Shown here: positions 23,033-33,725 of the stretch, in pieces
How the letters are laid out: the number at the start of each line of letters is the position of its first letter
Numbering within the stretch: position 1 is the stretch's first letter
Notes under the pieces: generated by a model
What the model saw: the letters and a program-made list of their open reading frames with translations, nothing else
Told to the model about the DNA's origin: nothing
Databases searched by the model: none
Made by a program: the position numbers and the translations under genes
Origin: Meconema thalassinum
Taxonomy: Eukaryota; Arthropoda; Insecta; Orthoptera; Tettigoniidae
Assembly (NCBI GenBank): GCA_946902985.2
Contig: OX336397.1
Span: forward strand, 153,009,890-153,073,889
Length of the DNA: 64,000 bases
Reading direction: 5' to 3'

Positions 23033-23787
23033 TTACTTACTTTCGGACCATTTTGAGCCGGGTTTCTTTCCCTTCCTCCCTTGGCAAACTTCCATCTTTA
23101 GCACTTTTTGCCCAAAAGTATCTCTGTGATGTATCTTCTTATCTGATATTGTTTCTTTCCAAATCTTTTTGACTTCCTGTACCAAGGTTTTTGTTGACTT
23201 CCTGCTCCGCAGGAATGTGAAGATCTGCTTGGTTAACCTACTGTCATCAATTCTGTACAAATGGCCAAAAAGTACCAATCTCCTCTTCGTAATGTTTCTG
23301 ATAAGTTTTCAATTTTTTATATATTTCATCATTACTTCTTAATTTCCAAAATTCTGCAGTTTTTAAAAGTCCGAGTATTTTGCGTATAATTCTTCTTTCT
23401 ACTACTTCTAATTTATCCAATTTGTAGTTCAGTGCGAGACATTCACTCGCATACAGGCATTCTGGTTTGACTACAGTGTTGTAGTTCTGTATTTTAAGAT
23501 CTTTAGAAAAACCCTTTTTGTTATAAGTATTCCTAGTTATGCCATACGTTCTTTCCATCCTTCGTATTCTTTCTTCTACAGCAGATTTTTCAAAACCATT
23601 TTCTCGAATAATTTCCCCCAAATATTTGAACTTCCTCATCGTTTTTATTTGACCGATTTCTGTTACTAGGATTTCTGGAGCATTTTTTAAAATGTTTGTC
23701 ATATGGTTGTTTTTTTCTACAGAAATTCTTAAACCACTTATTATTATATCTAATATCCAATACAGGGGGAACCCTATTCCAAGCAAG
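23033..23787 (-). pseudogene. LINE RT C-terminal fragment, 5'-truncated
   Basis: The minus-strand frames read a reverse transcriptase thumb and C-terminal region: MRKFKYLGEIIRENG near 23,640, an ERIRRMERTY helix, TVVKPECLYASECL near 23,480, ERRIIRKILG near 23,395, then after a frame change near 23,260 a FGHLYRIDD segment. The layout matches the same broad LINE group as the fragment at 18,050. The catalytic palm is missing. The right edge abuts the family A SINE. Confidence 0.65.
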
Positions 23788-23803
23788 TATATTCGGGTTG
23801 TAG

Positions 23804-24098
23804 CCGCCCCCGTGGTGTTGGGGTAGCGCGCCTGCCTCTCACCCGGAGGCCCCGGGATTTTAGAAACTGACATGAGGGCAGGAACGGGGTGCACTCAGCC
23901 TCGTGAGGACAATTGAGTAGCTGTCTGACAGTGAGGCAGCGCCCTGGTCACGAAAACCAAGATCAACGGCCGAGGGTACCCGATGCGCTGACCACGCGTC
24001 CCCTCAATATCTGCAGGCCAAATGGCTGGGCAGCGGTCGCTTGGTAGGCCTAGGCCCTTAAAGGACTGTAATGCCAGGGGTTATATTTATATTTTTAT
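23804..24098 (+). repeat. tRNA-derived SINE, family A, copy 2, B box deleted
   Basis: This is the same family as 16,561. The head keeps the A box (gtggtgttggggtagc) and anticodon-arm region, but the sequence jumps from ccccggg straight to attttagaaactg. About 22 bases containing the B box and tRNA 3' end are missing. A perfect 16-bp direct repeat (tatattcgggttgtag at 23,788-23,803 and 24,099-24,114) marks the insertion. The perfect duplication suggests insertion was fairly recent. Confidence 0.88.
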
Positions 24099-24149
24099 TA
24101 TATTCGGGTTGTAGTTTAAGTCATTACAGGTTACATATTACATAAGGCA

Positions 24150-25438
24150 ATTTACAAAGAAAATTTGAAGTAAATTTGATGTGTTAGAACCTGACTGTAA
24201 CAACAAAATTTTCGAAAATTGGGAGAGAGTGGTAATATAAGTTCATTGTTGCAGTAATTCGAATGGTGTTTTAGATTATATCTTCCTCTTTCGAAGGTAG
24301 GGCAGTGAAACAGGAGGTGACTTATGTCTTGAGATGATCCACAGATGCAAGAGTAATCGTCTTCTAATTTAATTTTGAAACGTTCGAAGTAAAATTGAAA
24401 ATTCCCATGGCCGGAGAGGAATTGTGAAAGCTCAAAACTTGGTGTCAGCATTTTTATGTGAGTCAGTAGAAAACCTTGGGGAAGAATATACTCCTGGTAA
24501 CTGCGCCCTTTGAAGAGGAAGTCCATAGGTGATTCCACCGATCGAAGGTCAATTGCCTTATCCGTTTTCTCACATAACATACTGGAGATTCATCATACGA
24601 CACCAGCAAGTTAAACATGGCAGCAGTTTTTGCTAACTAGTCTGCTCTTTCATTTCCAAAGGTTTCAATATGTCCTCGAGTCCAAGATAAGCAAATGTGC
24701 ATAGTTTGCTGAGCCAAAGATCTTATGACAATAATTATTGGGTTCACATTATATTTATCATTTATAGATTTTAACGCTGCCTGTGAACCGCTGAGTATCT
24801 GAGCTCTCCGATTTGTTTCTGTACATTTGATTGCCCATAATTCCATCTGAAATACACAGCAATGAGAAGAGAGTTTATACTGCGCTGATGAGATTTCTAC
24901 GTCATTCTCAAAAACTACAGAGGCACATCCCACCTTGTCATCTCCAGGCGAGCTCGGTATACGGGATCCATCAGTATAAATTATGAAGTCGTGGGTGTGT
25001 GTGCAATCATCCCAAAAGAGTTTCTGGTAGAGGCTAGGATGATCAGTTTCAAAAAAATGACAGTTGTTCTCCATGACAGCATTAAGAGAGGGTATAATAA
25101 AAGGTCGATTTTTCTTAAGTAGTGTCAGCTCAGCTTTCCCAATTGCAGTTATAAGGAGTGGTTCAATTCCGGTGATAATAAGAGTGGCATCAGTGGAAGT
25201 TGTACGGTAAGCACGTGAAATTCGAAGTACCAATACGCTTTGTATTTGAAGCAATTGGCCCTTAGCCCATTTCCTTTCAATCCTGGAACGAGAGGAAGAA
25301 ACACAATGTAAAATGAGAGGCACAAAAGCAGTGTGATAAGTTATTCGAAGCAGTTCAGAGTCCAGCCCCCAGGACGGCCTACAAGCAACAGGAGCTTACT
25401 TGAAGGAGCTTGCTAGCTTTAAATTGTAATTTATTTAG
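24150..25438 (-). pseudogene. Non-LTR retrotransposon, RNase H and C-terminal half (split by the Polinton)
   Basis: The minus-strand frame at 25,323-24,637 encodes a retrotransposon RNase H domain: IYTDGS (first Asp), FQMELWAI (Glu) and SWTRGHIETFGNERAD at the end. The usual third acidic residue, in a S-D-S-Q motif, is Gly (SGSQAAL near 24,790), so the domain would be inactive. A C-terminal zinc-knuckle-like C-x-C...H...C segment is at 24,580-24,152. The upstream RT half is on the other side of the Polinton at 42,073-42,850. An RNase H after RT is found in R1, LOA and I-like LINEs. Confidence 0.78.
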
Positions 25439-25444
25439 ATAAGC
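25439..25444 (+). repeat. Polinton target-site duplication, left copy
   Basis: ATAAGC just outside the left terminus, against ATGAGC at 42,067-42,072 (5 of 6 identical). Polintons characteristically make 6-bp duplications. Confidence 0.75.
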
Positions 25445-27000
25445 AGTAGGGGGGTGAGGCGGTTTCTAAATAGTGTCATGGCCGCCGCGTGAGTCCAAGC
25501 CAATATCTCTCGAACGCATAGTCTGATTTTGACAAATGAGATGTCGTTGGACTCGAGCTGACGTTCTCTTTCCTATGGACCACTCGTTATATATATATAT
25601 ATATGTTTGTGTAATTTTTTGTTTTCGAAAGTAAGTGATAGTTTGAAAACCAAATATGATGGAATGTTGTGCCATAGTTCAAACGAATGGTCTTTATGAC
25701 CTTTATTTTCTATAGTCAAACATTTTTATTTTTTATGCTTTTTTGAAAACACTCGAATTTTGAAGATCCTATAGTTTGGAAACTAGGAATTCTACAAAAA
25801 AGTTTGTTTGACACAAATGAAAGGTCCCTACCCCCTCTACCGCCAAAATAAATTTCAAGTCTCTAGGATAAAAACTGGTAGTAGTGTGGTAAGGGGAGCT
25901 GGGCCACTTAGGAAGTTGTGAGCCCCTGCGACCTTGGAATGGAAGGAGTCATGCTAGGAGGGCGTGCTTGGATTCGTTTTTTTCGTCTCGTTGTGCTCTT
26001 TACGAGAATGTAGGTGTCGAAAAGGTGAAAATCTGGAAACATGGTTTTTTGGGGGTAAAACCGTGATTTTAAACATTTTGCTATATCTCGCGAACCAATC
26101 ATGCTAGAGGCGTGTACGACGGGTCCATGGACTCGGGGTGACGTCCTCTTTCCTATGGACCACTCGTTATAATTTTTTAAAAAATTTGGAAACTCGATTT
26201 TGGGGTAAACACGTGTTTTTTGTGATTTTTGCCGATATCTCACGAACCAATAACGCTAGAGACGTGTACGAGGTGTCCTACGACTCGGGCTAACGCCCCA
26301 TTTCAAATGTGGTTGATATTTTTTCCAAAAAATAATTCACAAAGGGCCTAACGCCATACATGTTGAAAAAATATTTTTTCTTTACCTGTTTAAAATGTTC
26401 ATGAAGCGTGGTGGTTGAGAGAGACGATACTGCTGGGTGTGTGTTTCAACGAACCTGTCGCTAACCACAAGGACCATGCTTAATAGAACAATCGCTATTT
26501 CGGCGGGTCGGCTTATGACAGAGCGAGGGTTCGTCTTTCTAATCTTTCCTATGGCAGATGGATGGAGGCTAATATTTGAAAATGTGTGAAGCATGCTAAG
26601 ATTTTTACCCCCCGAAGAGAGCCTTTAACGTGTAAACGGTGATGAGAACTTTGTTTTATGTTGGTTCAAGCGAGTACAGAAAACAAACTTGCAGAGGAGC
26701 AGACGAGCAGGAGGTGAATGTCATTTGAGCTTATTGGAAGGCGCTGATCTGACTTGACAACAGGTGCAATGGAAAATGACAAAGACGCTTGAAGGTGAAA
26801 TAATCTGACAACCGTGGTGGCAGGGAAGAGCAAAATGCATGCATACACGTGTGAGATGACATGTACGCTAAACAAGTTACATCCTGTTTGCTTCGTACGT
26901 GACAAAATGCAAGTTCACGTGAAATTTGACCCGGCACAGGTGTTCACCTTGGGCGTTAGCTGTCCACGTGCACGATAACAGAATGTTCAAAGCGTGGGAA
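25445..27000 (+). repeat. Polinton left terminal inverted repeat
   Basis: About 1556 bp, matching the complement of 40,423-42,066. It contains three related subrepeats (about 25,502-25,590, 26,083-26,170 and 26,234-26,320). They share an 'atatctc-cgaac' start, a 'cgtgtac' core and a 'cctatggaccactcgttat' end (complete in the first two). Open frames here are mirrored in the right repeat and show no domain, so I do not call them genes. Confidence 0.92.
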
Positions 27001-27025
27001 AAATGATTATACATGCAACGTAGCA

Positions 27026-27033
27026 TATATAAA
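27026..27033 (+). promoter_or_regulatory. TATA box candidate for the polB transcript
   Basis: TATATAAA lies just inside the left inverted repeat, upstream of polB and pointing towards it. Position and sequence fit a core promoter. Possible leader introns follow (acceptor and donor-like sites near 27,262-27,397 and 27,503-27,590). This is an inference from sequence alone. Confidence 0.45.
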
Positions 27034-27917
27034 GACATGTCGTTATCATTTCCACTCTCACTTAGGTGACTACCTTTGAACACACTGCGTTGCGTGAAAC
27101 ACTTGGTCTTGTTTAACAGTTTTGGTGTTGGTGGAAAATACTTATCCTTGTTATGGGGTAGGTATTTATTTATTCATTTATATATTTATTGATTTATATA
27201 TTTACAAGCAATTATTTGTTGATTGTTGAAGTTATGAATAAATGTTTATTTATTTGTTTGCAGATAACGTGTATAGCCTACCTGTTGTGTGTCAGTGGGA
27301 AGGATATTTAAGAAAGAGAAGAACGGACAGCTAGAAAAGGAAACCATTACCACACTAGCCCACGAGACTGGAATAAAGCAAAGCATTACAAGTCAAGGTG
27401 AGATTTGTTTATATATAAACTGTTTGATTTTGTTTTGTTTATGACATGCATAAACTATATGGAATTGATATGCTTATGGTGGTTTATTTTATTTCTTTTT
27501 AGAGTGTTGGAAAACGCTTGACCACTGTTGATAACCAGGAACGTGTACGTTTGGGACCATTGTCAAGCAGTCTACAGCTGAATACTCAGGTGAGAGTGTT
27601 CTTTCAAAATAATGTATTTTACTGCTGCGGATACGTTAACTTGGGAACCCCTAAACAGTTGTTTCAAATCGCGTGTGAGCTCTGGTCGTGTGGTCAATGT
27701 TAGAAAAACTTTGATTTCCAAAGAATTTTAGAATCGTGTTTCGACATTTTTAAAATTGAAATTTGTATAGCGCAAAGGTTGCATACGGCTTTAAAGGTGA
27801 GTACAGAACTGGTGTGCGATTTCATATATAAAAAGAAGGACGTAGAGCATAAAGAGACATTTTATATTTGCAGAGCTATTCATTGCCCATAATTTGGAAC
27901 AGTGGTATTAAACCCAC
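27034..27917 (+). other. Polinton polB leader region
   Basis: Between the TATA candidate and the first clear polymerase codons, two open segments are bordered by splice-like sites: about 27,265-27,396 (ending aag|gtgaga) and about 27,504-27,590 (ending cag|gtgaga). A further acceptor (tttgcag) ends at 27,873. They could be 5' exons of polB, which as annotated lacks an ATG, but an in-frame TAA at 27,909 prevents a simple join. I cannot resolve the structure. Confidence 0.3.
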
Positions 27918-30224
27918 GTGGTCAATGCCTTGCTATCAAAATTTGATAAACTGCAACAAGGACCCAGTGGTTTAGCGTTAGACAAAATCCATTACCTGAA
28001 AATCAACATTTGTGCTGGGTCTAGCTATATTAAAACACCACCAACAATAGCTTCGAAAAACGCTGTGGTCAATATAAAGAATCGTGACTATGATTTGCAG
28101 CCGGTACAAAATGGTTGTTGGCCGGGAAAGTACAAGGCCAAGTTTGAAGAATTAAAACAAACTTTAAATTTAACTCGAGTGTCGTTCCCTATGGACTTAA
28201 CCGAGATCCATAGGTTTGAACAAGACAACCATGACTTTTCGTTCATGGTGTATGGCCTTGATGGTGATGAGATTGTGGGTCCTCTTTATGCTACGAAAGA
28301 ACCGAAACGACACCACATTCATCTTTTATATTTATCTGTAGGAGAGGTGAATCACTATTGCCTGATTAAAAGCTTAAATAGATTGCTAAGCAGTCAAATG
28401 TCCAAGGACAAGCGTCCATAACATATTTGTGATCGTTGCTTGCAATATTTTAAAACCCCTACGCTTTTGGAACGTCATAGGGTAGATTGCGTTTCTCAGG
28501 AAGCGGTGAGATTGATATTGCCACAAGGGGACAAGGCTGTGTTGAAATTTATAAACATTCATAAGCGTGATACTGTTCCCTATGTGGTATATGCCGATTT
28601 CGAAGCTCTCACTACACCCATGGCGGGATGTGAACCAGATCCCACCATTAGCTCAACCACACCCATTCAAAAACATGAACCCTTTGCCATAGAATTTAAT
28701 GTGGTGCGTGCCTATGACCCCACACAATCCGTTTTTAAATACCGTGAGGGGCCAGATTGTGCCAGATGGTTTTTGGATGAACTTGTCACGTTGGCCGACC
28801 ATGTACAGGGTTTACTGGACCACCCAGTACCCATGAGCCTATCTCCAGAACAGCAGCAACGGTATGAGCATGCCACGACATGCCGTATTTGCGAAAAGCC
28901 TATTTTAAGTGGAGAGGAAAAAGTCAGAGACCACTCGCACTTTACGGGGGAGTTTCGTGGAGCTGCGCACGGCAAATGCAATTTAAACTTTCCAGCTCCT
29001 CGTTTTATCAGTGTCTTTTTCCACAATCTGGCGAATTTTGACATTCAGTTTTTGATTCGTGAATTGGGTCATGTCAACTAGGGCTCGTTTACCATTATTC
29101 TCCAAAACCATGAGCGTTTTACAGCCCTGACATGGAGGTTGAGCGACTTTAGCATTCGATTTTTGGATTCCTTTAAGTTTATGGCATTCTCGCTAGACAG
29201 CCTTGTGAATGGCTTGAATGAGTAGGAATTAAAATATACTAGAATACATTTTAATGATCCTGAGCAATTTCAATTGTGCATTCGGAAAGGTATATTCCCG
29301 TATGATTTCTGCAACAGCTGGGACGTGTTAAAGCAAAGAAAACTCCCACCACAAGAGAAATTTTACTCAAAACTAACATGCAGTACCGTTTCCGATGAAA
29401 ACTATGCACATGCATGTCAAGTTTGGCGAGTGTTTGGCATGAACACGATAGGTGAATATGCTATGCATTACCTAAAACTGGATGTATTGCTGCTCACCGA
29501 TGTATTTCAAAAATTCCGAGAGTTGTGTCAGCACATTTACGGTCTTGACCCTGCTCACTATTATACGAGTCCTGGGCTCTCGTTTGATGCCGCTTTGAAA
29601 TACACTCAAGTGGAATTGGATTTACTCACTGATGTAGACATGGTTCTATTTTTTGAAAAAGGCATTCGTGGCGGCTTTGTGTCACTTAACCAGCGCCATG
29701 CCGAAGCGAACAATGTCTACATGCCAGATTATTCACCAGACAAACCAGAATCGTACTTAATGTACTATGACGTGAATAATTTGTATGGTTACGCCATGTG
29801 TCAGCCTTTGCCCTATGGAAAGTTTGCTTGGCTGACAGACAAACAAGTGTCAGAATTTGATGTGATCAAGGCTAGCCAAGAAACAGGCCGTGGATATGTG
29901 CTAGAAGAGGATATTGAATATCCCTCATCCTTGTATGATGAACATGTCGATTTCCCATTCTGCCTTGAGCAAATGGTTCCCCCTGACAGTAAAGTGAAAA
30001 TTGAGAAACTCATGGGCACACTTTACAACAAAAATCGGTATGTGCTACATATCCAAATGTTGGTGCAATGCCTCGCCCAAGGCTTGGTGTTAAAGAAAAT
30101 CCATAGAGGTATTTCTTTTGCTCAAAAAGCATGGCTTGAGCCATACATGCAACTCAACACAATGCACCGACAAATGGCAACACAGCAGTTTGGAATTAAT
30201 TTTTTTAAATTAATGAACAACTGC

Positions 30225-30230
<6 letters not shown>

Positions 30231-30261
<31 letters not shown>

Positions 30262-31437
30262 GCCTTTATTGGTGGCGCAGTTAGGGCTCTTGGCCCTCTC
30301 TTACACTTAACCACATTAAAACAATACAATAAACATATTATGGCGACAAAATTAAACAATAATAATTGACATTGATCATGACTTTCACACTCTCATTCAC
30401 TCATCCAGTCACACTTGTTGTCGGTCAGCAATGTTCAGCAGGCTGCCCCAGCAGGTGGTCTTGAATTTAGATAGTGAGGTGATACCCCTGACACTGGCTG
30501 GAAGGGTATTCCACAGCCTAGACCCCACCACATGAAAAGAGTTGTTGTATATAGAGGAGCGATGAATAGGAATGGAGAGGGAAGAACCAGAGCGTGTATT
30601 ATTACCATGGAAAGAAGACAAGTACTTGAATTTATTTGATAAGTACAGTGGTCTGTCGTCAGACAATAATCGGAAAATCTGGACAAGAATGTGATATAAT
30701 CGACGTAGTTCAGGTTTCAGCCAGGAAAGAGCGCAATAATAGGGAGTGATATGTTTATCATAGCTCAGATCGTAGATAAATCGTATGCAAGAGTTCAGAG
30801 CTCGTTGAAGTTTCAAAGTTAATGTTTTGGTTGCGTCTACAAGAATAACGTCACAGTAGTCAAGAATAGGAAGTATTAGTGTCTGTATGAGTAGGATTCT
30901 TACTTTAAATGGTAAAATATCTTTTTTTCTTTTGAGGGAGTGGAGCGTTGCGAAAATCTTCTTGCATACATTCTGTACATGTTCAGACCAGTTAAGAGTC
31001 TGATTTATTATCACACCTAGATTTTTCACTGTAGGACAGTATGGAATTTCATTGTTGTTCAGTACAATTGGGGGAATAATTTGATCTCGGAGTGACGTCA
31101 ACAGTTTTTGAGAGCCAATTATGATAACTTGTGTTTTGGATGGATTCAGATGAAGGGAATTTTCCTGAGAATATTTTCCAAGTCGTTGAAGGTCAGCGTT
31201 GATAGTTTCAATTGTCAATGGAATGTCATTTGTCTTGCAGTGGGAGTATATCATCTGCATATAGGTGATATTTGCAATTTTTCAAATTAGATGAGATGTC
31301 GTTGATATATAGTACAAAAAGCAAGGGTCCTAGTACACTACCCTGTGGGGCGACTGACTTTCTGGTTAGCCACTGAGACGTTTTATCCTGGGTTACAACA
31401 CGTTGCTGGCGATTATTCAGGTATGATGCGAAAAAGA
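30231..31437 (-). mobile_element. 5'-truncated LINE inserted in polB, 9-bp target duplication
   Basis: A perfect direct repeat, tgcatttat, flanks the insert (30,222-30,230 and 31,438-31,446). The minus strand encodes the end of a reverse transcriptase: APQGSVLGPLLFVLYINDI near 31,345, a YADD catalytic pair near 31,265 (followed by a one-base frame change), then an open 283-codon stretch down to 30,409 with the C-terminal region including LWNTLPASVRG. The 3' tail is an AAT repeat at the left edge. The motif set resembles CR1/Jockey-type LINEs. The insert interrupts the polymerase Pol B motif codon by codon. Confidence 0.9.
30409..31260 (-). pseudogene. LINE reverse transcriptase C-terminal region (inside the polB insertion)
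   Basis: This stretch is open for 283 codons. It starts just past the YADD motif and covers the palm end and thumb: SLHLNPSKTQ, a VKNLGVIINQTLNW segment, LILPILDYCD, and the conserved LWNTLPASVR near the end. The upstream RT part, with PQGSVLGPLLF and YADD, is in another frame up to about 31,400. The element is 5'-truncated there, so no endonuclease is present. Confidence 0.82.
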
Positions 31438-32208
31438 TGCATTTATGGCAAGTCCATGGAAAATGTCCGCAAATACCGTGACATTAAATTAGTGAATGTC
31501 TGGGAGGGGCAGTGGGGTGCCCGGTGGTGCATTGCCAAGCCAAATTTCAAATCGATCAACATTATCGATGAGGATTTGGCTGCTATTGAATTGAGTAAGA
31601 CCAGCGTGACCATGGATAAGCCCATTTACTTGGGCCAAGTCATTTTAGACTTTTCCAAATCGGTCATGTATCGATTCCACTATGAGTTTGCCAAACACCA
31701 TTTTGAGGACGTCTCTCTTTTGTATATGGATACGGACTCATTCATTTACCACATTCGTCACTGCAACCCCTATGACGTCATGAGGCTGCATAGCGACACC
31801 TCTTCCTATAGCGCTGACAACATGTTTCAGCTGCCCATAAAAAACAAGAAGGTAATGGGCGTTTTAAAAGATGAATTCGGTGATTTCTTTATGACGGAAT
31901 TCGTTGGTTTGGCTTCAAAAATGTATGCTTACCGCACACTAGACTGTAAGGAAGCCAAAATAGCAAAAGGTGTAGGTAGGTCAGTGGTAAAATCGCTACG
32001 TGTAGACGATTACCTGGCGGTTTTACGCACTGGAAAAGCTATGTCTCATACACAATGCAGGATACAATCCAGCAACCATCATTTGTATCTTGTAGAACAG
32101 AGAAAACGCACCCTCGCCTCCATGGATAACAAACGTGTGTGGGCTGATGACCTGCTCACCAGCCTGCCCTGGGGTTATGATCGCAAGGAGGAGGAGGAGG
32201 AGGTGTGA

Positions 32209-33326
32209 TTTCACTGTTTAATCGTTTAGGGACATAGCTTTATGTAACCTGTAGATTTAGTATTTTGTAAATATTGGTTTCTGCCATTGAAATAGTAGAA
32301 TTTGTAAATAGTGGCAACCCACTTGGACCTTTTGCTCTTTAAAAAAGTTCTATGCAACCTTATTAAAAAAAAAATCGACTGGTAAATAGTTTGATTCTTT
32401 TACAGCTGTACAAAGTTGTAGTTTTTTTGTAAATATTTAATAAGTAATAGTATTTTTTTAGTAACTTTAATAACTAGTATTTAATTATTTTTTGTAATGT
32501 AAATTATAAATGGTAAACTAAAAAGTTCTCTTGGGATGAGTGTGCATGTCGAGAATGTGCTTTTGGGAATAAATAAAGTGGTTGTGTTTGTTCCCAAAGA
32601 CAGATGTGAATGTATGAGTAGAGAGAGAAAGCTGGTGTGTATGTATGACCAGAGCAAACACGGTGAGGTAGAGTGGGTGGGAGGGGGGGGGGGGAAATTG
32701 TCACTTATGGTCAATGGTCATTTTGATTTCAATAGTTTTGTTTTCTTTGAAAAGTGGCAGACAATAGACATTATTTTTGTAAAAACAGTCTTACCTGCAG
32801 TAGTCGTAGACCTCGACGTTTCTCCAAACACCCATAAACACATTGCAGCATCATCATGGTCAAGCAGTTGCATGAACTTCATTGTCAAATCTCAACTTTC
32901 GTCATACACCAAATGGAAAAATGTGAAAACAGCAAAATGGAAAATCCATGTTTCCATATCACCAAAATCAGCAAAACTTAAAACGAACATTAAAAAAAAC
33001 GGGAAATGGCTATGTGTGAAATATGAAAATTCAGAAAAACTTCAAACGAACATTGTTTAAAAAGTGTCATCAACAAAATGGAAAATCCATATCATCAAAA
33101 TCACAAATCATGAAACGAACATTTTTAAAAACTGTAAATTGCAAATGACAATTGGCAATGTGTGAATTCATTATGTGTGAAATGTGAAAATGAAAAATCA
33201 TCCCATCAACATCATGATTTTTAAAAATAAAAAATAAAAACATCGTGCTCTGTAAACCTTTGTTTTTATTTCATAGTCATATTGAATTGACAAAAGAAAA
33301 ATAGAATACAAACACATCTCAATTCC
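32209..33326. other. Convergent intergenic region of the Polinton
   Basis: This lies between polB (+) and the late-type minus-strand cluster. It holds AATAAATAAA near 32,567 (plus) and TTTTATTT near 33,265 (a minus-strand polyadenylation signal when complemented). A diverged tandem pattern at about 32,935-33,215 repeats gaaaatccat, catcaaaatca and aaacgaacatt. One plus frame (32,536-33,060) is open for 174 codons, but its composition follows the repeat and I see no domain, so it is not called as a gene. Confidence 0.4.
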
Positions 33327-33725
33327 TCACTCCTCCATTCCTTCATGTTTATGTCCACGCATCATCATCTTTCCTTTCATAGCACTCATGACAATCAGGG
33401 CTGCCATCCTTTCACCCACTGAGGCACCACAGGTTGTGAAACGTTGTTTAGCTTTTTTCAATAACAATTTATCTGCCACATGTCTTAAACCAGGATGACT
33501 ATGGCGATAAGAAAGGTCATGTTCTTTGCATGCTCGATCCAAAAGATTAATGGGTACATCACCACGCTGCAAACGTTTTTCGAGATGAGTTCCAGGGCCA
33601 CAAAAGCGATAACCTGGAAGATGGATTTCGAAAGACGTCTTGAAACGTTGTTCCTCGGAGTTTAAATTCATGGATGTGACGTCTCTTGAGGCTTTAAAGC
33701 AAGACATGACTGAGCGGCTTGACAT
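33327..33725 (-). CDS. Phospholipase A2-like protein
   Basis: A 132-codon frame from ATG at 33,725. Residues about 35-73 match the parvovirus-VP1/PLA2 fold: a glycine-rich Ca-binding loop (YRFCGPGT), then LDRACKEHDLSY containing the catalytic His-Asp pair. In parvoviruses this enzyme cuts endosomal membrane lipids so the particle can escape. A matching entry role here is inference. The C-terminal half is basic. Its start lies just inside the end of the capsid gene (stop at 33,694-33,696), so the two overlap, which suggests co-transcription. The frame is open and keeps its key residues. Confidence 0.78.
   Translation of the reverse strand: MSSRSVMSCFKASRDVTSMNLNSEEQRFKTSFEIHLPGYRFCGPGTHLEKRLQRGDVPINLLDRACKEHDLSYRHSHPGLRHVADKLLLKKAKQRFTTCGASVGERMAALIVMSAMKGKMMMRGHKHEGMEE

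Larger units (their letters stand above)
27918..32208 (+). pseudogene. polB: Protein-primed family B DNA polymerase, disrupted
   Basis: This is the replicative polymerase of the Polinton. In one constant frame the pieces 27,918-28,421, 28,422-29,081, 29,082-30,230 and 31,438-32,208 show, in order: a C-x2-C...H...C zinc-finger-like segment right after the first stop, Exo I (YADFEAL near 28,590), Exo II (NLANFD near 29,025), Exo III (YLKLD near 29,470), Pol A (DVNNLYG near 29,770), Pol B (KLMNN...YGKSMEN, split) and Pol C (YMDTDS near 31,725). Stops interrupt at 28,419, 29,079 and about 29,223, and a LINE is inserted in Pol B at 30,231-31,437. The open start is GTG, so the true N-terminus is uncertain. 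The gene cannot make an active polymerase. Confidence 0.93.

Noticed and set aside
26382..26937. Open frames in the left Polinton inverted repeat, mirrored at 40,600-41,155
   Set aside because: Both repeats share the frames because the repeats are nearly identical, so the duplication is no evidence for coding. No domain or start context is convincing.
32536..33060. 174-codon frame between polB and the minus-strand cluster
   Set aside because: Low-complexity, Lys/Asn-rich composition that follows a tandem nucleotide repeat; no recognised domain.
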